Shown here piece by piece: positions 63,190 to 64,000 of a stretch of DNA of 64,000 bases. The notes below the pieces were generated by a model, which ran no database searches, was not told the DNA's origin, and worked only from the letters and a program-made list of their open reading frames with translations. Numbering within the stretch: the stretch's first letter is position 1; each line of letters begins with the position of its first letter. The translations under genes and the position numbers were made by a program. Source of the DNA: Caballeronia jiangsuensis (GTDB lineage Bacteria > Pseudomonadota > Gammaproteobacteria > Burkholderiales > Burkholderiaceae). The stretch lies in the NCBI GenBank assembly GCA_000648925.1, contig JFHF01000012.1, positions 1 through 64,000 on the forward strand, written 5' to 3'.

Positions 63190-63589
63190 AATGGTCTCTC
63201 ACGCAATGGCGATGCCGCTGTCCGCCTGGCTTCAGAAGTTCTCGAAGCATTAACGGCAGAAATCAAAAGAACCTTATGGATAGGTGAAGCGCATTGCCGC
63301 ATTCCGGCCGCCCTAAAAACAGCTTCAAGAATCCGAAAGCGCGGTCGTTAATGCCCTGAGCGACAGGAAGTTCAGCGTAGCACGCAGGCCATGCGCCCAA
63401 TGCGCGAAAAGAGCCCGGAATCCGGTTCTCTTTGCGGCAATGACCCGCTATACGCCGTGAGATCGTTCCGTGTCGCCAGCAGCATGCAATGAGTGAGCGG
63501 CGACGGCATTCGCGCACGATCGTGCTGACGCTGTTCAAAGCGGCTCGAATATTTCATCAACACTTTTGGTATTGGGTTAGGGGGTAGGC
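63190..63589. other. divergent intergenic region of the type VI locus
   Basis: About 400 bases between the STAS gene and tssB, less GC-rich than the genes. It should contain promoters in both directions. No clear sigma-54 or sigma-70 box pair or large dyad was recognised. GGGGGTAGG just before the tssB ATG is its likely ribosome site. Confidence 0.4.
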
Positions 63590-64000
63590 ATGGCATCTGA
63601 CGGTTCAGTCGCTCCTAAGGAGCGGGTCAATATTGTGTATCGTCCGGCCACCGGAGATGCCAAGGCGGAAGTCGAATTGCCGCTGAAATTGCTCGTGCTC
63701 GGCGACTTCACTTTGCGCGACGACGATACGCCGATCGAAGACATGAAGCCGGTCAACGTCGACAAGGACAACTTCAACGAAGTACTCAAGGGGCAGAAGC
63801 TCTCGCTCGATCTCGCGGTGCCGAACCGCCTCGACGCGAACGCCGATCCGGAAGCGCAGATCGCGATGAACCTGAAGTTCGAGTCCGTCGACGATTTCTC
63901 GCCGGATGCGATCGTCGAGAAAGTGCCCGAGTTGCGCCAGATGATCGCCTTGCGCGACGCGCTCAAGGCACTGAAGGGCCCGCTCGGCAACATTCCGGAT
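63590..64000 (+). CDS. tssB: TssB (VipA) contractile sheath small subunit, cut by window end
   Basis: 137 codons visible; the family has about 160-170 residues, so roughly 25-30 are beyond the edge. RVNIVYRPATGDAKAEVELP and LLVLGDFTLRDDDTPIED are the conserved start of TssB, which pairs with TssC to build the type VI sheath. Probably first gene of the main type VI operon that continues to the right. Confidence 0.95.
   Translation, partial: MASDGSVAPKERVNIVYRPATGDAKAEVELPLKLLVLGDFTLRDDDTPIEDMKPVNVDKDNFNEVLKGQKLSLDLAVPNRLDANADPEAQIAMNLKFESVDDFSPDAIVEKVPELRQMIALRDALKALKGPLGNIPD

Noticed and set aside
1..64000. CRISPR arrays and tRNA or rRNA genes
   Set aside because: No regularly spaced direct repeats and no tRNA-like or rRNA-like sequence were seen in reading the window.

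Overview
The window looks like a piece of a Burkholderiaceae chromosome or megaplasmid, most likely Caballeronia or Paraburkholderia. The evidence is the GC-rich coding style of most of the window, a Burkholderia-type porin, the LigJ/LigK gallate pathway, many LysR-transporter-enzyme catabolic clusters and the start of a type VI secretion locus. No rRNA, tRNA or CRISPR array was seen. Functions are assigned from protein motifs read by eye; no database search was run.

Positions 1 to about 11.4 kb form an accessory region, visibly less GC-rich and gene-poor, with much debris. It holds a beta-keto acid cleavage enzyme (BKACE/DUF849) gene stopped by one amber codon, a small gene broken by a one-base frameshift, an IS66-type transposase fragment and a frameshifted tyrosine recombinase tail. 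Among these lie orphan genes: a CoiA-like predicted nuclease with a coiled coil and membrane anchor (5860-7092), a HEPN-like protein (8667-9833) and two overlapping small genes (9997-10501). A TTTGTTTGC-type motif recurs several times just before the core begins.

Positions 11.6-25.3 kb are catabolic. A gallate operon comes first: gallate dioxygenase, aromatic acid transporter, LigJ hydratase, LigK aldolase and a ModA-like protein without a signal peptide. It is followed by an old yellow enzyme/LysR divergent pair, then a five-gene minus-strand sugar-acid operon (enolase-superfamily dehydratase, MFS, PdxA2-like dehydrogenase, amidohydrolase, DHDPS-family enzyme) with its divergent LysR regulator. 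A 576-bp imperfect palindrome (25378-25953) separates this block from the next.

Positions 26-49 kb hold an MFS transporter, a chemoreceptor, membrane proteins, a GGDEF-EAL protein, a truncated DUF2182 gene, an MFS/MlrC/Tat-hydrolase operon with its LysR, a PhoX-like Tat lipoprotein, a GH28 pectinase lipoprotein and a porin.

Positions 49-56.6 kb hold a MocR regulator with three likely target genes that share a spaced operator, a PAS-LuxR regulator next to a 13-nt inverted repeat, and a transporter/dipeptidase-family/betaine-binding-protein group that probably serves quaternary amines. The dipeptidase-family protein lacks several expected metal ligands.

Positions 57.4-64 kb hold a partner-switching cassette (unknown protein, SpoIIE phosphatase, anti-sigma-like kinase, STAS), a class 3 lipase, Hcp, a second STAS protein and the beginning of tssB, which runs off the window. 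The arrangement suggests partner-switching control of, or at least linkage to, type VI secretion.
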